NCBI RefSeq assembly: GCF_949628215.1
Contig: NC_134276.1
Span: 103,659,256 to 103,723,255, forward strand
Source: Phalacrocorax aristotelis
Taxonomy: Eukaryota; Chordata; Aves; Suliformes; Phalacrocoracidae
Direction of reading: 5' to 3'
Length of the DNA stretch: 64,000 nucleotides
Shown: positions 1-13,430 of the stretch, in pieces
Numbering within the stretch: position 1 is the first letter of the stretch
Layout: each line of letters opens with the position of its first letter
Translations under genes and position numbers: made by a program
Notes under the pieces: model-generated
Told to the model about the DNA's origin: nothing
Databases searched by the model: none
Seen by the model: the letters and a program-made list of their open reading frames with translations, nothing else

Positions 1-779
1 TGCATACTCAAAGGGATATTTGCTCCTGTTTATTTTCTGTTTCTCTCCAGGTTATTTTTTCTTTCTTGCTTATTTCTCAGTCTCAGAACTATTAGTAACA
101 AGCCCAAGTCCCCTGTCATGATGGTTCAGATGAAGAACAGAAAACAGTAGGAACTCTGGAATTACTGATGGTTTAGACCATTTGCCCATATCTCCCTCAA
201 AAGAAAAAAACTGGTGAAACAATCTTTTTCAAAGGATTTTGTTGCCCTTTCTCTTACTGGTGTCCTCAGTAGAGATGGGTTTCTTGCTCCCAGCTCCCGC
301 TGTGGCTACTCAGGCTCTGGACCCAGTGATGCCAGGGGAAGATTTGCTTCAAAAGCTTAGGGAGAGAGAGGGTAGGAGTTGGCCATCGTTAGCAGAAGGA
401 AAGTTGCCCAGACTGTTAAAGTGGCTGGCAGGCTACCAAGCTCGGCAGAAAACAGCAGTTTCTTCAGCAGTGGCCTGCCTGGCAGCTCTAACTGCCACCA
501 GTTCAGCAGGACACTGTGCTCGGCAGCTGGCACCGTGCAACACTGCTGCAACTCTGGGATCTGGATAAAGTGTCTGAGACACCTTAGATCTGGCACCACC
601 ACCAGATACGTCTTTTCAAACCCCTCAACAATGGGGAGCTGGCTTCACCACTGGACAGGGGATGTCCAAACCGTCTTCATAATCCTGGGCACCTCTACTG
701 CAGTCCTGAACTCCTGAACCTCAAGAGTACTGAGATAACAGTTTTGAAGAGGGTTTTATTTGGCTCCAGCCTTGTCTCC
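1..779. other. Intergenic, no gene supported
   Basis: The overlapping open frames at 239-717 on both strands reflect a moderately GC-rich patch, show no domain and have no convincing promoter or splice context. No function is assigned. Confidence 0.7.
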
Positions 780-1030
780 ACATAAAGATCATGAAGCTGC
801 AGACTAAAACCAGCCTCTCAACTCCACCAGGAGGGCTAACATTTGCACTCCTGTCTGATTCCTCAGCCAGTTCAGTTGCAGAGCTAGCACTAAGAAGGCC
901 CTAATTCAGTAACACTAATCCAAGCATCTAAAAATCATAACTCAGGCCTCCAAAAATCATGAAGCTGGCTTGAAAATAAGTCTTAGCTCTTTTTGCCTTT
1001 CCCTTATGGTTTCTGGCCTTTTTAGCTTAG
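780..1030. repeat. Possible old interspersed-repeat relic
   Basis: ATCATGAAGCTG occurs twice (788-799 and 956-967) within a segment rich in AAAATCAT words. The block CATAACTCAGGCCTCCAAAA resembles a sequence I recall recurring in amniote genomes (minus-strand form TTTTGGAGGCCTGAGTTATG). Family is not recognised and the call is tentative. Confidence 0.3.
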
Positions 1031-4000
1031 TGTTGTACATACAGGTCTAGCCCTTAGGTTTAGTCTAGCCGTAAGCACATGTGAACTCTCAAACATTTGT
1101 TTACATACACACTCCATGCTCAAATGAATAGTCCCGTTTAACAAAATCAGACTAATCCTAGTGAGGAAGTTTTACAAATTAGGCTCTAAATATGTATGGA
1201 ATGACTGAATCCATTTTGGGTGTAGAAAGTGCTATTTACAAATATTCTGCAGAGAGGTTGCGGTCAAGACACCCTTGTAAGTCCTCCAGTGGAAAACTGG
1301 AGGCCAGCTCCTGCTGGGTCCAAATAAAGTTTTTACATTTTTTACTGGTAGACTTTCTAGAGAAATGGAGAAAAAAAGACAGATAAAACACAGTTCTGGG
1401 TTTGTGTATTTACATGATTAGGGCATCACTCAAAGGTTTGGTTGAATATGTCAGGATATCAGGTGGATTATTACAAAACCCAGTAGGTTATGCATTTCTG
1501 CACTTGTTTCTACAGCAAACACATACTTTCTCCCTTGAATCAGCACTGATTTATCCACCTGGCTGATGAATGCTAGGTATCATGAAAGATTTGGCAGGGA
1601 AAGGGAATTACTCATGAAAACTTTGGCTTTGTTATCACTTTCAGACCCTACTACTCCCTGTCTCCTCTTAACATAAAGGGACTAAGGCACTGGGTGGGCA
1701 TTCCTACCTATGAAAAATAGCATCTTAGTCAATTTAAAACATGGCCCACCAATACATACACAAGGAAAAACAAGGAGAAGTAAAGAAAAAAAGCTGCTAA
1801 ATGATCGGAGTATTCTCTGTAACCCCATCTGGAAAAGTACATCTGGTTCTGCTCTCCACAACTCAATGAGTAAATTGGTAAACTGAAGAAAATTCAGACA
1901 AGAGCTATGGGGTTGAAGAAAGACCTAAATAATACACTTCACAGTGGAAGAACTTGGTCCTTTAAAGCCTAGCAAAGGGAGGGGGTGATTGCTCGTAGTT
2001 TGCGTGTCTAAGTATGAACACAGGCTCACAGACAAAGCTATAATGAGATCCAGTGTTTGTGAGCTGAATCTAGACAAACTCAAGCTATAAGACACATTTT
2101 TAACAGTGAGGGTAATTAACCACCACAGCAACCCAGTGAGGCATTATGGCAAAGTCTCCTTTTTTGGAATTCTGTAAATCAAAATCAGATGTTTTCCTAA
2201 AAGACATTGTATTGCAAACAGGAAGAAGCCTGATGCTGTGTGTCAAACAGGAAGGCAGGCTAGAGCATCACAGTAGCCCATCTGGCATTAAGAACCATAA
2301 ACTAGAATTATTCTTTTGTAATGAACCATATTCTCTGGGGAGAATCAAGAGAAAGTTTTGCCATCAGAATTGGAAGTTACATTGTTGGAACAGAGAGAGT
2401 GGAAAGGTGAAGCAAAGCATCACTTATAGGGAGAGATGTATCTTTTATTCAATCAACTGATAACAGTTTGATCAGCTTTCACTAGCTTGTCTGGAGTCTT
2501 TTCCACCTATTCATCTAATAAAATATTTTATCTCCTGACAAACCCAGCTTCACTTATTGTTGAAGATGATTGAAGGACTAGTCACAAGCTTGTCATTAGG
2601 AAATGCAAAAGGAGAGAGAAGCAGACTTACAATGAAGACGAGAAGAAGCTGCAAAACACGGAAGGGTGAAGGACAAATGGGACAAAGTTGTGTTTATGTG
2701 ATGAATCATGGGATATATTTAAATACCTAGTGATTAGGTACACAGTCAAAATGCAGAAATTCTTGGTTTACTCATCACGAAAGTGCTGAGCTCCTGAGTG
2801 TGTGGAATTTGGCACAAAATATTAGAAAAGTGGCAACGGCTCAATTGCTTTATCTACCTTTCAGTTACGGATATCCATCTCATTTATGGAAAATAAAAGG
2901 TCTAACCTCTGATGACCTTGTGCCCTGCTTCTCTTTACTTACATATATTTTGTATGGGATCGGGAGGGGTTTGGCAAATCAGCTGCTCACCCTCAGTCAA
3001 ATAATTGAAATTTCACAAATCCTTAGACATAGTGACTTCTGTAAAACAAATCATCAGAGCAGGGAAGAGTGTTAGCTGGGTGGTCAGCAAAAAGATATAT
3101 TATTTACAAAGAGAAAACAATGGATGGCTCTGTAAAACATAAGGCACATCCTCTTTTTCTGAGGCAGACTTTTCCTGTACCTGCATTACATTGTGTGAAA
3201 TTCCTAACCCTTCAGAATGGCAACTGTCATGGCCTAAAATTGCTGCTCTGGTACGAGCCATCAGTAACAAGCCTGATTTTGCAGGAATGTTCAATTGCAG
3301 GACCCAGGGCACTTCAGGCTGCTTGCTGGCCCCTGACGGACCAGAGATGGAGCAGGAAAAGCAAGTGTGATGACTGTCCAGTCATACTTCTCATTGTCAG
3401 CCTGCTTCTGATGCAAATAATCCTGCAGGCCCTTCACATATATAGCAAAGTGTCTTACTGTGCCAGACAGCCAAAGTGGGGATCAAAAGCCAATCAACTG
3501 ACTGACAGTGAAGATTATATAGCAAGATTATAATGAAATACCTTGTTATTAAGAGCACTGCAGCATTCTGAATCACTTACAGTTATAAGTACTCCTTCAG
3601 ACTTTCCCCTAAATTACAATAATATAGGATAAAAAGTAAGACATGAAAAAAATTTGTCGTTATCTTGAAACAAATAGAATAAGTAGTTTTAAGTGGAGCA
3701 AAGCCATACATAAATATATTTAAAGCATAATATCCAAAATTAGTCCATTCTTACTAAAGTTTATTTTTAGAAGTAACCCTAGTGATATAACAGGATGATT
3801 TTTATATATAAGCATTACTACTTGAGAGGGTTAAAGGTTTGGACTCTCAATAGCCAAGGTTTTATCCAATCAATTCACGACATATATAAATACATCATCC
3901 CGTGACCAGATTAAAGCTTAGTTCCCTCAAAACACAAAAATGTGTACAAAAAGCATGATTATGTGAGCTTAATTTTCTTAGTATTCTAAATAAAATACTA

Positions 4001-7000
4001 ACAAACTTCAGGGTAATTCAAAGCATAATACAGATATCTTCACAGTCCATGCCAAATGTGTCTCATTTCCAGTTGGTTGATTTCCAAATAGTGTAATATC
4101 AAAAATACAGAACAGTTCTAAGAGTCTTTCCAAAACATCAGAAATAATTGCTTCTGAAGTATGTCTCAATCACTACATTTGAGTAAAATATTTAAATAAA
4201 AATCATATTTAGAACTACAGGCATTCAACATTAATGTGTTTCTAACTATACCTGTATGCTGACAAGATATTCTTCCTAGAATCCACTATAAACGTATGTA
4301 TATTTTTATAACATCTCATATTTGTGGATATAGATTAATTACAGGAAAATTGAATGAAGTAATGAATATATTGGAAAATATCTTTGTAATATATGTTTCT
4401 CATCACACAGGAATCCCCAGGCATGCGAGCATTAGGAAAATTAAACCGATGCATACACACCTGCAGGACAAGAATAACGCTAATGAAGGCACTGTGGCTG
4501 CAACTAACCTACCACTAGAGACCTTGCAAATACATTAAAATTGAAAGACAGAGTTCTCAATTAATTCTGGTTTAACTTTAAGATAACGTGTTTTATATGT
4601 TATGCTTCTATTATATACCCACTTGCATGGTATATCAACAGAAAACAATGCACTGATCTCAAATAAATAATTCACTTCAGCTAGCACATTAGGAATGCTA
4701 CTTACAGAAACCCTTTAGTCATGCTCTAGAAGTACAAAGGCTATTGAAAATGGCCTGAAAAAGGTGCCACAAGCCAGAGTTCACCTGGAAATGCCAGCCA
4801 AAATGCCTTTCTCAAGGAGATGTGTGGCAGTGCTGGTGAGTTGAAGGTAGCTGGCCCACAGGGCCCTTAACAGTGCCTGTCACTACAATGCTAACCACTG
4901 CTTTCCAACACCACTGTTCTGGTTTGGGGAAAAAAAACCAAAAGCAACAGAAAACAAACAAAAAAAAAATCCCTCTGCTATGAAAGATACTTTTCAAAGG
5001 CGGGTACAGCCATCAGGTACTAAATTGCCATTGACAGTCAATAGGAATCAACTGCCTAAGAGCTATTTCTGTCTCGGAAAATCCACCCTGAGGACTGTGC
5101 TACCACCAAAAGAATGGCCAGAGAGTTTAACCTTTACCCAGAAAGGTTTCCTTACACACCACAGAAACACACTTAAATTTCACAAGTGTTTGAATTGCCT
5201 ATCTACTGTCCCAAAGATTTTTTTTTTAACATGGCCTTCTAACTTTGGTTTGCATATAAGGGCTCATAACACAACTCTTTGTCCATGCTCTTATTTTCTG
5301 TCCTTGAGCATTTTTATGCTTTCAGCAAGGATGACCTCATGGCACTTACATCCTGTTTCTGTCAATATTCAATTCTTACACACTACCCAATAGCAAACAT
5401 ACAGTAACTCACTTGAAGCAATACCAGAGGCAAGAGGTAGGCAAGGGGGACAAGGGTGGTTGCAAGCTGTCACATCAACTACAGCTGGCACTCATTCCTA
5501 CATATTAATATCATCTGAAGAAAGGGTCATACAAATTGCTGTTGGTGATCGGTCGCATAGCAACAGCAGAGCGAGCACAGAAACCTAAATATTGCCAGGC
5601 TAGAGAGTCATAGCAAGCTCTCAGAAGGCGAAATAGTACCAATACACAATTAGTCTGCAGAGGAACAGGCCAAGATAGAAGAACACTGCTATTTTAAACA
5701 GGAAATTAAAGATGAAAATGAGGAAAACCGCAAATGGCTTCTCTACTTTAATGAGGTGTGGGAAGGTTTAAGGCTAAACACCGCGGGCACCTGCAGTTGT
5801 GGACAAGCTGGGCTGCACCTGGCCAGGAGGGCGATGGAGGGACTTGCAGCCACTCTCCCACTTTCACGCTACACGTGGAGCTGTCGGTGATATTACCAGA
5901 TGTGTGGCACTGGGACATCTGACAAGGGTCCCTCCCCCGGATGCCCATCTTGCCTCCCCCTTACACAGACCTGGGCACAGACACAGCACATCATGTGGCC
6001 ATCTAGTTCCTGTGGACTTCTGTGGGATGCAGTCTGCTGAGTGCTTTCATGGCTTTGGGAAAAGCTTTTGCATTTGTAAGTCTCTGCTGCTTTTTGAAGA
6101 GAGCTTTGAGACTGCCCTCGAAAGTAAAGCTTGCCATCCCTGTGAACATCAAGTACAGCTGAAGGACATCCTCCAAAGTTCCTAGCACCCTGCAGGCGTT
6201 ACGATGCTCGAGCTGAATGCTCCATCGCTCAGGCCTGGGATGGCTGCCTGTAGCACTTGCGCAAAGTAACCAAGGATCACTCTACATTCACAGCAGGATT
6301 TCAAGAGTGGTCTTCAACTATTTTGGGTACTTCAGCAACCAACAAACCACCTTAACAAGAACCTTTTGGTTGTCCCAGCAAAGTACATAGGCTGAATTTC
6401 CACCTCAGCCACGGTGACAGGACACCTAGGCGCACTATGTGACACACTTGACGGAATTAACACTGACACCAGTTTGCTGCTTTTCTGCAGAAAAATACAG
6501 GGCTCCCATCTGCAGACCTGATCAAAAAGCACCCTGCATGAGTGAGCACTAACTTCACATGCACACAGCAGGATTTTTTGTAAGTTAAAACAACATACAT
6601 ATGTTTTGTAGGAGGCTATGTAATTAGCTGAGAATTTCACCTCAACAGTATATTGCTGTTTTCACAGACTTAATTTCAGTTAATGGCTTCAGAAACCATT
6701 TTTCTCTACCCAATGAGATGTAAATATACCTCATGAGATACTAGGCAGAGTCAAATACAAACTGATATGTATTGATGTTTCATGTCCTCATGTTCTGCAA
6801 TGGACGGCTTAAAGTCCTTTACCTGTTTCATAAACAATAACCCACCTGGGACCCCAAAGTAAGCAGTGACATCTCCTGAGAGGCACCATCACCCACATCT
6901 GACAGAAGGGGCGCCACAGCCAAGTGGCTGAGCAGCAACATAAGGATGCTGAACAATGGCTACAAAAAGCCAGGTCTCCTGATTCCCACAGTACCCTACG

Positions 7001-8930
7001 TCCAGATCTCGGTTATATGCAACTCAGGCTCTTACAACACCCCTCTCTTCATAGTACTTGAGTTTTTAGCATTGTGCATGAAACAACATACCCATCATAT
7101 AACTTGTTTCTTTTTAAGTAGTGGAAGATTCACACATGCAGAGTAATGTTTATTTTGGCAGGGCTTGCTTTGCTAATTATTTATATTTGAAATGACTATT
7201 TCTACTTCACCAAAAAACCCAGTGAGTTTTGCAAATGAAGCATGTAACAGTTCAGGTAACAGTTCATGGTCAAAGGCGGCATGGTATTACACATGCATTT
7301 AGTAGCAGCTATACTCAGGCTGCCAAGAGCTACTTGAAGCCTTTGACCCATGCAGTTGGACGGTGCAAAACAGCAGCAGCAGACTTACATCTCACTGCCA
7401 AGCACATGCAGCCATCCAGTCAAAGAACTACTGAGACCTGGATTCCACACAATAAAAAAATGAAAGCATGCAGTCTGGGTAACAACTGTGCCTCGTTCCA
7501 ACTAAAACCCTGTTCTGGACCATCAGTAAGCCAGGACTCCAGCACTTACACTGCTGCCTCCCCATGGCCAGTTGGACACAGCCAGCCAGCCCGCCCACCC
7601 CTAGGGCTCCTTACAGTCCTTCCTCCTTTCTCAGCTCAGTCTTTTATCTCCTGCCAGCAGTCAAGTATTTGACATTGGCATACAATCAACACCAGAGGTA
7701 TTTTCCAACTGCTTTCCCTTCCCGGACTGTTGATTGTTGTCTCCGGACCTCAAAAGGCCAGGAGCCCTTTGGATTGCTTAGGGGCTTAGAACTTGGATGT
7801 GGATCTTCGAAGATTGGGCTGGGGTTTGATACAGCTTAATTCATTCTTGAATCACAAACTACCACTGGAGCCAGGGGATGAACCACCCTCTGCAAGAATC
7901 CCTCTGCATGCAATGTAGAAAATAATCTGGTTGGTAGTAGCCATGGTGCAGAATGCATGTATGTGTATATATAAAAATACATGTATATAATAATTTTCCA
8001 AGAGCATCTGATGAAAATGCAAGTGAAATGTTTTCAAGTTGTTCTCACACTTAGTTTTCTGACTGAAACAGGACTCAGGCTGGGGAAGTTCAGATGCAAG
8101 TTGGCACTGTCCACTACAATGTTTACTGCTTTTAGAGAAAGCAAAGCAAAAGGTCTGGCAGTAAATCCTGAAAATAAATCGCTGATAAAAAAAGGTAGTG
8201 GGAAGAAGGCTGTGGGCAACAATGGCAGGCGAAAGGGACAGAAGGTCATAAAGGGTCAGTGACTGTGGCTGTTGGTGTGATGAACTGATGTCATCAGACC
8301 CCTGGCAGACCCTGATAAAAGGTTTTTTTCAAAGAGCTGGGCTATAGGGAAGCTAGATCCCAACCCTGTGAGAGTGCCACAGGCACAAGTCCAGGGATTT
8401 TAGGCAACACTACCCCATGCACAGCAGGCCAAACAAACCACTCTAGTTTCTGCTCTGATTTAGTTGGGCCCCATGATTTGCACAAAAATATGCTGACAGC
8501 CTTGGGAAACTGCCCGGATGAATTGGAGCCACTTTATATCCTCCTCCCGCAATCTCCTACGTGCAAAGTCAGTGCACCATCCCTTCGAACCTAGCTACAT
8601 AGAAGAGCTGTATTGCTCTAACAAGATCAGTTTAGAGCAATGTCTCTGATGTTTGACAAAGTTATACTGGATTAATAAGGTTGATGTTGGGCTGTCTTAT
8701 CACAAATGGGTATGGGAAGTTAGTTATGCTGGAGAACAGTACAACTCAGCTTCCATGAAGGATATAAATACTGTAATTTGGGGAGGAAGGGCAAGTAGAA
8801 ATACAAAAAACATAGGTGATAAAGCTATTTCAGTGGAAAATGATCTTTAGACCAGGCCTTAATGTGTAGCACAACCTCAGCTGGAATAGAAAAAAGTGCT
8901 AGAAACTGCTTTTAGATTATTCTCCTTAAA
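1031..8930. other. Intergenic, no gene supported
   Basis: Mostly AT-rich sequence. The longest open frames (3069-3533, 4980-5393, 5799-6185 and 7229-7672, up to 154 codons) have unbiased composition and no recognisable domain, and none joins into a spliced frame I can support. A GC-richer stretch at about 5750-6260 stands out slightly but was not identified. Confidence 0.7.
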
Positions 8931-9015
8931 AACCAAAACAAAAAACCCCACAAACACAAAAACAAAAAACTAACAAACCACCAAAACCCCCACCCCACAA
9001 CCCCAAACAACACAC
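8931..9015. repeat. A/C-rich low-complexity tract
   Basis: About 85 bases are almost wholly A and C (AAACCCCACAAACAC-type words). This type of sequence is common in bird genomes. Confidence 0.7.
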
Positions 9016-9317
9016 AGGATTTGATGACTGCCTTCTGAATCCAGGGGCATATCAGATCCTTATTACTGAATAAGGAAATACAGAGTTTCTCTGTGGAGTA
9101 ACAAGTTCCTGGACTTTTTTCTCGAATCTGTGCCCCTCATGTCCTATGAGATCAAAGTGAACTTTTATCCTGTGAGTTATCATTTGCCCAAGATATTTGC
9201 TGCCATTCCACAAACACGACTTCAGCAAAGATAAATGATAGTCTCATTTACCCCTTCTTAGTGCGTACATAAGTGCCATCTTCTGGCCACAAGGGGGACT
9301 GTAAGAGAAGTGGTAAA
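9016..9317. other. Intergenic, nothing recognised
   Basis: Unremarkable sequence between two A/C-rich tracts. Confidence 0.7.
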
Positions 9318-9382
9318 TTAAAAAAAACAACCACCAAACAAAAAAACAGAACAAAACCAAACCAACCAACCAAACAACTCCC
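9318..9382. repeat. A/C-rich low-complexity tract with (CCAA)n
   Basis: An A-rich run merges into a CCAAACCAACCAACCAAACA-type tetranucleotide repeat. It is of the same character as the tract at 8931. Confidence 0.7.
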
Positions 9383-12300
9383 GGTTGTAAATCTAAGGAG
9401 TGAAGTCCGTAAAGAATTATTTGCTCTAGAAATAGTAGAGGACAAAGAACAAGTGCTCACAGATTTAATGTGAAGAAATCTCATCTGGAAGGTAAAAGCA
9501 TCTTCCTGAAGTTCAGAGCCATCACACTTGCAAGCAAGATTCTAATGTTCATAGCATGGGGAAGGATAGACACAAAGCTCTCCTTTGAAGTGCATCAACC
9601 AGGTAATGTCATTTGCTTCAGCTGGAAGCAGCTGTAGCCAGTGACCCAAAAGTCCTCCTTATTCTGTGTTCCCAAGATCAACATGCTGACACCTGTAAAG
9701 CTAAATAGATGCCACAAAAGAGGACTGTGCCACTGGTACTTCTCAACAGTACCAAGGAAAAGTGTTCAAATCCCTCTTAGGGCACTGTAGTCGAATTTCA
9801 GAGACATTTGTCACCCCTCTATTGTGTTGCTGGGCTGAAGGAGCCACACAGAATGATACAGAAAATATGCACCTGAATCAAGTGAATCTCAGCAATCTGT
9901 CCATGCATCTCCCATGAAGGCTAAGATGCCTTCCTATTGCCACATTTTATAAACTTAGGCCTAAGAACTGTTGTCTCTTGCATACGATTTCTTCCTCCTC
10001 CCTCAGGTACCATCTGACTAGAAATTTTTACCAGTATATTGCAAAACCAAAAATGCTTAAGAAGGAATATGTAACTAAATTTTAGTCTTAACACTTTGTG
10101 GCTACATCCCACAGTAAATCAAATCTCATTGCTAGTACCTGGAATTTTATTGCACCCCATGACACTTAGCTGCCTTAAAATTGCATCTTCTGAAGTAGTG
10201 ACTGCATGATGACTACATGGACCTCTTGATGTTAAAAAAAAAAAACAACAAACCAAAACAAAACCCTAACTTGCTCATCAGCATGAGGAAGAAACACTAA
10301 AAAAGCCAACTTCCAAAAGCTAGAAAGCAAATAACTACAAAACACATCTACTGTTCTTGGTGACTTTTGTGTCTCACTCATTACAGGGGAAGAAAAAAGG
10401 ACTGAACATGTTTTTTGAATGCCTGACATAGACAACATAAACTAAAGCACTTTAACACAGGTTCAACAGAATGGGTTACTGTAAACACAGATTATACAAC
10501 ATACTGCAAACTGATTATATATAAAGAAAAATCACTTTACAATCCAGAACCTATTCTGCCCTAGGTAATACAGGAGAGGGAAGAAGAGAGGCTAAAAGGA
10601 ACAATAGCAAGCTATTATTTATTGTTCCCGTGCAAGATGTTTGGCACAAACTCTTTTGAGACCTAAAATGAGCCTGATGGGCTTTGTGATAATCACCAAG
10701 GACAAAGCCCCCGGGGTGCTTCTGACCTAGTGATGCTAGTAGGAGGTTAAGTACAGAGTAAAGGAGCCGAGGCCTGCAACAACTGTCACTGAAACCTGTG
10801 GAAGATTTATCTCCGTGAAATTCAGAAGCACAGAACTTAAAGGCACCAAGGTTTGATCCTGTTTAGAACTGATTTGCAAAATAGGCGTCAGTGCTAGAAG
10901 AGGTGAATGTTGCCAGGTTTTACTCACAAGAAACAGTAAGCTGAAAGCTGGTTTCATAAAGACAGCGTTTTCTGCTTCTGTTGACTGTGTAGTCTGATTT
11001 TTTTTCTCCTAGATAAACAAACAGAAAATATGAAACAATTCCTAGCTGACACAAGTTCTTGCTGCTTCTCACCTCACTTATGGAGGGTGTGGGAAAAACC
11101 TTTTGAAGTCAAATTTCATTTAATCCAAAATTAAATACTTTGTTTTAAAATATCTAACAGGAATGGGGATAAAGAATAAGGACCACAAAGTTACGAGAAA
11201 AAAGCAGAAATTTTACAAGCGGTGAACAGTTCAACATTTCTAAAAGTTTTATTGCTATTGGCTTACACACGTGCCCAGAAATTAAGTCAAAGTCAGAACG
11301 GTGGCTGCCTTAGAATTGCAGACTTTTTTCAAATAAATTAACTAAAAAATGTCATTTGTGATTCCTAATTAAAAAAAATCACACTTGCTTCCTATTATGC
11401 AGGTTTCCTAAAGTACTGAATAATTAATTTTAATGTGATGATGTGAACACATTACAGTTGTTCTTAGAAACCCTATATTGTGCTAAAGAGATTATTAACC
11501 ATCACATATAATATGTATTTCTATGTTTCCTTGCCCTGTGTCCTAATTTCCATATGTTCACATCATCTCTTAAGCCACAGTTAAACACTGAACTTTTCAA
11601 AAGAATTACTTAGTCTTTGTTTAATGGCTGTTAGCTCCCAGCGGTTTCCGTGCCTCTGGACAGTAGGAACAGCAGTACCAGTTTTACCAGAGAAGGAAAT
11701 AATATCTGACATACTTTGATCTTCAGGCTTGCACCAACAATAAAACCTTGTCTAGTCTCATTATCTTGCCAGTCTCCATGTCAGATGAGAAGAGGCTGGT
11801 GAGATAACTATGGAGGAGCAAAGTGGGAAGTCTGTTCTCATGTGTTTACCAGCAAAAGCAAGTCTAGATTGCACAGAAAACCTGAACAGCGGTTTGTCTT
11901 CTACCAAGTTAATATTGTTTCCCATAAGCTTTCAAGTGCAAAACCTCCATTCACTTAATAAGGAGTTGTGAAGTGAGCTCCTTATTATCATCATGCTGTA
12001 TGATTTGGAATCTCTGTAAATTCTGGGGTAATATTCCAGATCCACAGGAGGCAGGGGATTAGTGGGCAGTCCCATTTCCACATGGTTAACCAAGCTATTT
12101 TGTTAAAGGCAGAGGATTCCTCCTGCCTGCAAAATATTAAAATAAGTTGTTACCCTAAGCATCAGATACAGACAAGCCACACCCTCAGTGGCTAGATATC
12201 CTGCAGCAGCAGTTTTAGATATTGTCTCATCAGCAGTAGAAAAAAGAACCAAGTATTTTTTTAACACCAAAGCCAAGCATACATATTGAAATTATGGCAG

Positions 12301-13230
12301 AGCATAAAAATCTAAATGCTCACAACAGACAAAACCCATAAATTTCCACTGCTCCAACTTGCCTCAATAAGTAGTTCAAAAGTAACCTGCTGGCCAGAAA
12401 GAAGTATTTTACACCCTGCTCAAATCTTGGCATTCATTGAGAATACAAGAGAAAGCCCCACAGCTAGAATATCTTAAGTGCAAACATCAGATCCAGCTGT
12501 CTGCACCAGAGGTCTGCCTGCAGAATTACCTTATTTTACTTTGGTTATTTGTATCACTCCAACAGGGCAAAGGAAGAGTCAACCTCTGAGGTGACCAGCT
12601 GTTAAACTTTACAAGGTTTCCTAGGTTAGAACCCAGAACCTTAAACTATACCTGCATACTTATGGTGGAACTTAAATTGAAAGCCAGCTCTGTCCAAAGC
12701 TTCTGCGTACTGATTCACTCCACCAAGAAGGCAGGCAAAGCGCTCCGTCCTATGAAGTTTCCAAAAGGCTTTCAAAGCACAGTTCCACTACAGTCTGCCC
12801 ATCAGTAATACCTGACTTCACAAATGGTAAATGAACAGATCAGCATCCATAAGCATCAGTTTAACTCAAGTACAGAACCACGGTGCCAGGCCTACACGTT
12901 TAATCCCACCAGAGTGCAAACAGTGAGGGAAAGCAAAGATCTCTCAAAGACCTATTGATTTCAAGGATTTTATTTTAGCGTGGCTAGAATTTGATGCCAA
13001 CATTTAGGAACAATAAGTAAATCCCTCTCCATGGTGTGACGTACCCAGAGTGCCAATCACATTCCAAATACTTACAAATCATGGTAAACATATAGAGTAT
13101 TATTTTAATAAAGAATATAAAGCCACAGTGATATACTGAGCATTGCAGGAAAAACAGTTTTGTCTTTCTGTAGAACAAAGGATTCCAGGAAATTCTAGTC
13201 AAAAAAGAAAGTTGGCCCATAAGTTAAGTT
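9383..13230. other. Intergenic, no gene supported
   Basis: AT-rich sequence with an A12-based A/C tract at 10233-10265. No coding, RNA or mobile element was recognised. Confidence 0.7.
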
Positions 13231-13270
13231 ACACCAGTAAATTAGAGAGTGATAATGCGCAAGTGATAAC

Positions 13271-13430
13271 TAATCCTTATCGAATGAGTCAGAGACACTT
13301 TGACAGGCTGACATAGATAATCAAAGGACAAGGCATACAGATTTATGGATTATCATTGTCAATCATTTTCTTTGTCAATAATAATGCATGATGCTAATAA
13401 TTTAGGAGACAGCAAAGTTTAGGATTATCG
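13271..13430. promoter_or_regulatory. Candidate enhancer-like motif cluster
   Basis: Within 160 bp there are three OTX/PITX-type motifs (TAATCC at 13271-13276; GGATTA at 13347-13352 and 13422-13427). There are also AP-1 TGAGTCA (13285-13291), TGACAG (13301-13306), a TCF/LEF-like ATCAAAG (13320-13326), SOX-like CATTGTC and CTTTGTC, and a POU-like ATGCAT (13384-13389). The density in otherwise plain AT-rich DNA about 3 kb upstream of the promoter suggests a conserved non-coding element. No conservation data are available here. Confidence 0.3.

Noticed and set aside
3069-3533. 154-codon open frame in the upstream intergenic region
   Set aside because: No domain, no neighbouring exon in phase and no coding composition bias.
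7229-7672. 147-codon open frame upstream
   Set aside because: Composition and lack of similarity suggest chance; a non-coding transcript cannot be ruled in or out.
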